From: Planctomycetota bacterium
GTDB lineage: Bacteria > Planctomycetota > Planctomycetia > Gemmatales > Gemmataceae
Assembly: GCA_016195405.1 (NCBI GenBank)
Contig: JACPZP010000131.1
Span: forward strand, 52,884 to 116,883
Length of the DNA stretch: 64,000 bases
Reading direction: 5' to 3'
Shown here: in pieces, positions 60,518 through 64,000 of the stretch
Layout: each line of letters begins with the position of its first letter
How positions within the stretch are numbered: the stretch's first letter is position 1
Made by a program: the position numbers and the translations under genes
The notes under the pieces: generated by a model
Told to the model about the DNA's origin: nothing
Database searches by the model: none
What the model saw: the letters and a program-made list of their open reading frames with translations, nothing else

Positions 60518-61204
60518 TTAGGCCGATTCCGCCTGCCAGGTGAGCGCCGACAATCCTTCGACGGCCGCCGCGATCTGTCCGACCAACTCCTCCGCGCGTG
60601 ACGCCGGCGCTCCAGTGAATTTCGCCAAGTGAATCATCGAGACCAACTCGCGGACCCAGGCCAGCGTACCGAGAAGGTCGCCAAGCGTGCGTTCGCGCAC
60701 TTGCCGGAGCCGATCGACGTTTTGCTGAATCGCGAGGTTGCTGCCGCGCAGGCGATCCTCCAGGACGTTATTCACATTGATGCAAAGTGCGGGCGCTGCA
60801 GTCGTATATTCCGGCCTTTTCAACAGCGCGTCCATTTCACGAATGCGCTCGGCCTGGCTAATCCAGGCCGTCCGCAGCTCATGGAGCCGATCCTTCTCGC
60901 GTGCCAGCACATCTTCCGACCAACCATCCAGGCTTTTCAAGGCGTTCTCCAGTTCACCGTCTACTTGCGCGATTATGTCCGCCAACTCATCCAGCGGCGG
61001 TTGCATTGTGACTGATCGCTGCTCTGGTTGCGTCGACGTCTTTTGCGACAGTAAAATCGGCAGGTAGAGCGGCCAAAAGAATATGGCACTGAGCGCTTGG
61101 AAGCACCGCATCGGACCGGATCGCTGTCGCGCGGAAACGTAAACCGCGCCGGCCACTCCGACGCCCGCCATCAAATGAATCAGCAGCAGTTGGCCCAACG
61201 TCAT
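60518..61204 (-). CDS. Membrane-anchored helical protein in PspA-adjacent operon
   Basis: A 228-residue protein. Two hydrophobic segments (LLLIHLMAGVGVAGAVYVSA and LSAIFFWPLYLPILL) lie near residues 5-25 and 38-53. The rest is a helical cytoplasmic part (LADIIAQVDGELENALKSL, EDRLRGSNLAIQQNVDRLRQ). It lies 69 bases after the 61274 gene on the same strand. Its proximity to a divergent PspA gene suggests a role in the cell-envelope stress response. I recognise no named family. Confidence 0.6.
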   Translation of the reverse strand: MTLGQLLLIHLMAGVGVAGAVYVSARQRSGPMRCFQALSAIFFWPLYLPILLSQKTSTQPEQRSVTMQPPLDELADIIAQVDGELENALKSLDGWSEDVLAREKDRLHELRTAWISQAERIREMDALLKRPEYTTAAPALCINVNNVLEDRLRGSNLAIQQNVDRLRQVRERTLGDLLGTLAWVRELVSMIHLAKFTGAPASRAEELVGQIAAAVEGLSALTWQAESA

Positions 61205-61224
61205 GGCTCACCCCAGCCTCGGTC

Positions 61225-61277
61225 GTAGCTGATTTCGTAAGAAATCGGATTCTCGGAACTTTCACCAGTTCCGCTAC
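61225..61277. repeat. Family-B structured repeat, copy 2
   Basis: A 53-base element with GTAGC and GCTAC ends and two hairpins: CTGATTTC/GAAATCGG with a GTAA loop, and CGGAACT/AGTTCCG with a TTCACC loop. It aligns along its length with 6239-6292. Its right end contains the stop codon of the 61274 gene (TAG on the minus strand). Confidence 0.75.
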
Positions 61278-62062
61278 GTGTGAAAAGCGAAGGTCTCCCA
61301 CAATCGATAGATCATCACCGGCAGCACGGCCGTGTAGACCGCCGCCCATGCGAGCGTCAATCGTCGCAGGAAGCATCTTCGATTCGCGCAGGCGGGCCCA
61401 TGCTGCCAGTCGTTCAGGTCCATCACGCCGCCATAAATCGCCCGGAGACCCCACAAGCCAGCCACAAATGGCAGCAAAAGGCCGAGCCGCAATGTCCATT
61501 GCAGATTTTCCGCCGGCCAATCCAGGACTACCATGCCTAACACGATGGCCACATAAATCGGCAGGATGCCCAGGAGCAAGATGGCGCTGGCAGCCATCCC
61601 TTTGCCGACGATGCTGACGATCTGAAGCCAGGTGATCTGCACGCCGGCAAGCAAACTGAAAAAGTAGAAGCTCGGCAAGCAGACGCACGCTGCAAGCACG
61701 ATCGAGAGGTTGTAGGCCAAGGGAAGGGCCAAGGCGCTGCCGTCCTTCCAGTCGGCGGGCGGAATCGCCAGTCCTGGCGCCGGCGCCATAATTGCGCTCG
61801 GCGCGAGATTCATTACCAAAACCATCACCAGCGCGAACGCCAAAGTGCTGATCTGCGAGATGAGAAGAAAGCGTGGAAAAAGCTCGCGCTGGTTGGCCGG
61901 ATCGCGGTTGATCCGGTCGACGCGTCTCTCAGACTTGAGCAGCATCTCCACGAGGCTCATGGTGCCGGCAGGCGACTCTTCGGAAGAAGCCTCCGGACTG
62001 ACGGGCAGCTCGGCGGAGAGAGGTTCGTAGCGCGACGGTTCCGCAGCCAAGATCGTGTGCAT
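61274..62062 (-). CDS. Polytopic membrane protein, PspA-adjacent
   Basis: A 262-residue protein with about six helices after a 60-residue polar N-terminus. Examples are STLAFALVMVLVMNLAPSA, YNLSIVLAACVCLPSFYFFS, ILLLGILPIYVAIVLGMVVL and LAWAAVYTAVLPVMIYRLW. It has a Yip1-like feel but no decisive motif. Its stop codon is supplied by a structured repeat, so the C-terminus may have been altered. It is the second of three minus-strand genes. Confidence 0.7.
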   Translation of the reverse strand: MHTILAAEPSRYEPLSAELPVSPEASSEESPAGTMSLVEMLLKSERRVDRINRDPANQRELFPRFLLISQISTLAFALVMVLVMNLAPSAIMAPAPGLAIPPADWKDGSALALPLAYNLSIVLAACVCLPSFYFFSLLAGVQITWLQIVSIVGKGMAASAILLLGILPIYVAIVLGMVVLDWPAENLQWTLRLGLLLPFVAGLWGLRAIYGGVMDLNDWQHGPACANRRCFLRRLTLAWAAVYTAVLPVMIYRLWETFAFHT

Positions 62063-62082
62063 GTCTTAGTTCCTCCGACTTC

Positions 62083-62673
62083 TCAGGGAATAACGGCAAA
62101 TTGAAAGAGTCCAAACGCATAGAACAACTCCGCGCCGATGGCGCCGACGAGAAACAACCAAATCGCTGGCGCCCGGCCGCGCTCCGGCTCGAGCTTGGCC
62201 ATCACGCGCGAAAACACATCGATCATGGCGATGCCGACGCCGGCGAACACGACCAGGTTTATGGCCAGGATCACCGGCCAATAGGGTAGGGCAGTCGTGA
62301 AGAACAAATTGACCGGAATCGACGCGATCATGGCTAGTCCGCCCCAACTCGTGGTGACAAGGGCGGCGAGAAACGTGGTGCTCGGCTTTAACTTCGAGCC
62401 GGTCAAGCTGTTGAGGATGTAGAGCGCGGGCAGGGGCAGACTCCAAGCAATGCCAGCGGCGACGGTACACGAAAGAGCGCTCGACAGCATTCGCGGCGCA
62501 CCGCCCAAGAGTCCAATGGTCATGCCGTAACTGAGCGTTCCGGCGATGGCCGTCAGACCCAGGGCCGCGAAAACCCACCACGGATAGGGCGACCCCAGCC
62601 GGTGCCAGCGCCAGGCGAACTCTTCGGGCTCGCGCAGAGCAACGCCGATATTTCCGAGACTTTCCCGAAACAT
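62083..62673 (-). CDS. Polytopic membrane protein, PspA-adjacent
   Basis: A 196-residue protein with about five helices (WWVFAALGLTAIAGTLSYGM, LSCTVAAGIAWSLPLPALYI, LAALVTTSWGGLAMIASIPV, VILAINLVVFAGVGIAMIDV and IWLFLVGAIGAELFYAFGLF). The start at ATG 62673 (FRESLGNIGVALREPEEFAW) begins at a repeat-free site; the longer frame to 62748 would cross the Family-A repeat. Similar in organisation to the 61274 product, from which it is separated by 20 bases. Together with the divergent PspA gene it may form a membrane-integrity module. Confidence 0.7.
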   Translation of the reverse strand: MFRESLGNIGVALREPEEFAWRWHRLGSPYPWWVFAALGLTAIAGTLSYGMTIGLLGGAPRMLSSALSCTVAAGIAWSLPLPALYILNSLTGSKLKPSTTFLAALVTTSWGGLAMIASIPVNLFFTTALPYWPVILAINLVVFAGVGIAMIDVFSRVMAKLEPERGRAPAIWLFLVGAIGAELFYAFGLFQFAVIP

Positions 62674-62709
62674 GAACACCTCCATTCTTGAACTCATCCA
62701 ACCGAGGCA

Positions 62710-62741
62710 CCCCGCACGCTCGAAGACTCGCGTGCGGGCTT
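62710..62741. repeat. Family-A structured repeat, solo unit
   Basis: A single 32-base unit with 9-base arms CCCGCACGC and GCGTGCGGG around loop TCGAAGACTC. It lies upstream of the 62083 gene in the divergent gap with the PspA gene. Compared with 3679-3710, arm position 7 and its partner have both changed, so pairing is kept. Confidence 0.8.
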
Positions 62742-62860
62742 GTTCCATTTCAACCGACCATGTGCAGCGCTCTTAACGCCGTATTTGCGAAATTGCCGTT
62801 ACTTCCTCAGACTTCTTGCGGTTGTAAGCAGCGGCACCCTCAACCATAAGGAGACTCGTC

Positions 62861-63562
62861 ATGGGCATCTTCGCGCGGCTATCGAACTTGATCGCGGCCA
62901 ACACGCACGCGCTCTTGGATCGGGTGGAAGATCCGGAAGTGATGTTGCAACAAGTGGTGCGCGACATGGAGGAAGGGCTGGCCGCCGCCCGGCAGCAGGC
63001 GGCGCGGGCCATCGCGGCTGAGCGGCGTGTGCAGCGGGAATTGAACCACAACCGCGCCGCCGCGGACAATTGGAACAAGCAAGCCAGACGCGCTCTGGAC
63101 GCAAATCGCGAGGATTTGGCTCGGGAGGCGCTGGCCCGAAAGATCGAGCACGAAGATGTGGTTGTGGAGTTGACGGGCCAGCTTGCCGCCGCGCGGCAAA
63201 CCTCGACGGAAGTCAAGACCGCACTGGGAGCTTTGGAATCTCGGCTGACGCAGATTCGCCGCAGGCTGCGCGTAAGCTTGGCAGAACACGCGGCTGCCCG
63301 GGTCCGCGGGCAAGTGGCCCGTTTGGCCGGCACCCCTGTGTTCGATAGCTCGGCCCTTCTGGCGCGTTTCGAGCATTTCGAAGTTCGCTTGCAAGAAAGC
63401 CAGGACCATCTGCTCGCTCAAGTCGAAGTCGCTCAGCTACAGTCCGGCGTCGAAAGCGAATTGGCTGAAGTTGAGATGAAGCGCCGCGTCGAAGAGGAAT
63501 TGGGCGAGCTGAAACGCTCGGAGGCTACTCGTTTGCCTTCCGAAGTTTCGCCACCCACTTGA
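62861..63562 (+). CDS. pspA: PspA/IM30-family protein
   Basis: A 233-residue protein, all helical. Start GIFARLSNLIAANTHALLDR and EDPEVMLQQVVRDMEEGLAA match the PspA/IM30 membrane-binding helices; AAARQQAARAIAAERRVQRE and NREDLAREALARKIEHEDVV form the long hairpin. These proteins assemble on damaged membranes as ESCRT-III-like polymers. AAGGAGACTCGTC lies before the ATG. It is divergent from three membrane-protein genes and converges on the flavin monooxygenase gene with 5 bases between stops. Confidence 0.92.
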   Translation: MGIFARLSNLIAANTHALLDRVEDPEVMLQQVVRDMEEGLAAARQQAARAIAAERRVQRELNHNRAAADNWNKQARRALDANREDLAREALARKIEHEDVVVELTGQLAAARQTSTEVKTALGALESRLTQIRRRLRVSLAEHAAARVRGQVARLAGTPVFDSSALLARFEHFEVRLQESQDHLLAQVEVAQLQSGVESELAEVEMKRRVEEELGELKRSEATRLPSEVSPPT

Positions 63563-63567
63563 GCATA

Positions 63568-64000
63568 CTAATCTCGTACTTTCACGCGGCGAATGCCGAA
63601 GGCCATGAGCCGGCCGGGAATGTTGCGCAACACGGGTACGCGCAAGACCAAGCGGAGCCACCACGGCGGACGAAACGGCTTGCCTCCCGCCAACGCCGGC
63701 GCCGCGATCCTCTTTTGAATGACGCCTTGGATGCGTTGAATCACCTTGGTCGGCCGTTCGCGGCATTTCTGCACCGCCGCAAGGTCGGCGTCCGTCACAT
63801 TGCCTCGTTTGAGCGGACCCGCGAGCAAGTTGGCCGACTCCACCGCATCTTGAATCGCGTAGTTTATGCCGACGCCGGCAACCGGCGACATGACGTGGGC
63901 CGCGTCGCCGATCAAAAGCACGCCGGGCCGATGCCATTGGGCAAGCCGGCTCGACTCAACGGACAGCACCGAAACCTGTTTCCAGTCTTGCAAGCTCTCG
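63568..64000 (-). CDS. FAD-dependent monooxygenase, C-terminal part (5' end outside window)
   Basis: At least 143 residues of a protein whose start lies beyond the right edge. LIGDAAHVMSPVAGVG is the GD motif that binds FAD ribityl phosphate in PHBH-type aromatic hydroxylases and related halogenase-like oxidoreductases; NYAIQDAVESANLLAGPLK follows as usual. The last 50 residues are basic with a hydrophobic stretch (PPWWLRLVLRVPVLRNIPGR) and may touch the membrane. The substrate is unknown. Confidence 0.85.
   Translation of the reverse strand, partial: ESLQDWKQVSVLSVESSRLAQWHRPGVLLIGDAAHVMSPVAGVGINYAIQDAVESANLLAGPLKRGNVTDADLAAVQKCRERPTKVIQRIQGVIQKRIAAPALAGGKPFRPPWWLRLVLRVPVLRNIPGRLMAFGIRRVKVRD

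Noticed and set aside
1..64000. CRISPR arrays, rRNA and tRNA genes
   Set aside because: I looked for regular direct repeats with spacers and for tRNA T-loop patterns by eye and saw none; a covariance-model scan would be decisive.

Overview
The window looks like chromosomal DNA of a planctomycete, most likely in or near the Gemmataceae. This is an inference from gene content, not from a marker gene. The signs are: two WD40/HEAT proteins that share the planctomycete opening 'DALGDPLP.GALARLGT'; two large secreted proteins whose N-termini carry an LEDRA(M/V)PS motif; transmembrane Ser/Thr kinases with sensor domains (one beside an ECF sigma factor, one carrying two DUF1080 domains); a PVC-type membrane dehydrogenase with a cytochrome c tail; and many short CxxC zinc-ribbon membrane proteins. 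I saw no rRNA, tRNA or CRISPR. Coding density is high and base composition is G+C-rich throughout.

Layout. 1-8.3 kb (minus strand): a cut-off secreted protein, zinc-ribbon and TPR proteins, an oxidoreductase-like protein, an exported sugar isomerase-like TIM barrel and ApbE. 8.3-24.4 kb: a formylglycine-generating-enzyme-like protein, a VapB-like antitoxin with a wrecked PIN toxin, an ArsR/SRPBCC pair, a DUF1080 kinase, a sialidase-like propeller, a DUF805-SRPBCC fusion, an esterase, a WD40 protein, a PhyH dioxygenase and two membrane proteins. 24.5-29.6 kb: a second decayed toxin-antitoxin locus, two unknown genes, and a kinase-sigma factor pair. 29.6-44 kb: secreted LEDRA proteins, a MITE-like direct repeat, the second WD40 protein, a lipoprotein, a YkgJ-like protein, zinc-ribbon membrane proteins and a 1211-residue hybrid histidine kinase. 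44-51.7 kb: an electron-transfer cluster of two multiheme cytochromes, a histidine-rich membrane protein, a coiled-coil protein, and a protein that joins two split cyclic-nucleotide-binding domains to four ferredoxin-type clusters. 51.7-60.5 kb: the PVC cytochrome, then a sugar-acid type cluster (MFS transporter, cyclase, enolase-superfamily dehydratase, 2-hydroxyacid dehydrogenase, cupin). 60.5-64 kb: a three-gene membrane operon divergent from a PspA homologue, and the end of a flavin monooxygenase.

The most unusual system is the 44-51.4 kb cluster: a b-type-like membrane protein, a c554-like and a ten-heme cytochrome, and a cyclic-nucleotide-binding/Fe-S fusion with a carbohydrate-binding-like insert. 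It looks like a quinone-to-periplasm electron route that a cyclic nucleotide may gate. A second layer of interest is in the intergenic DNA. At least two families of structured repeat keep their base pairing through compensatory changes. One copy has become coding sequence, and one supplies a stop codon.
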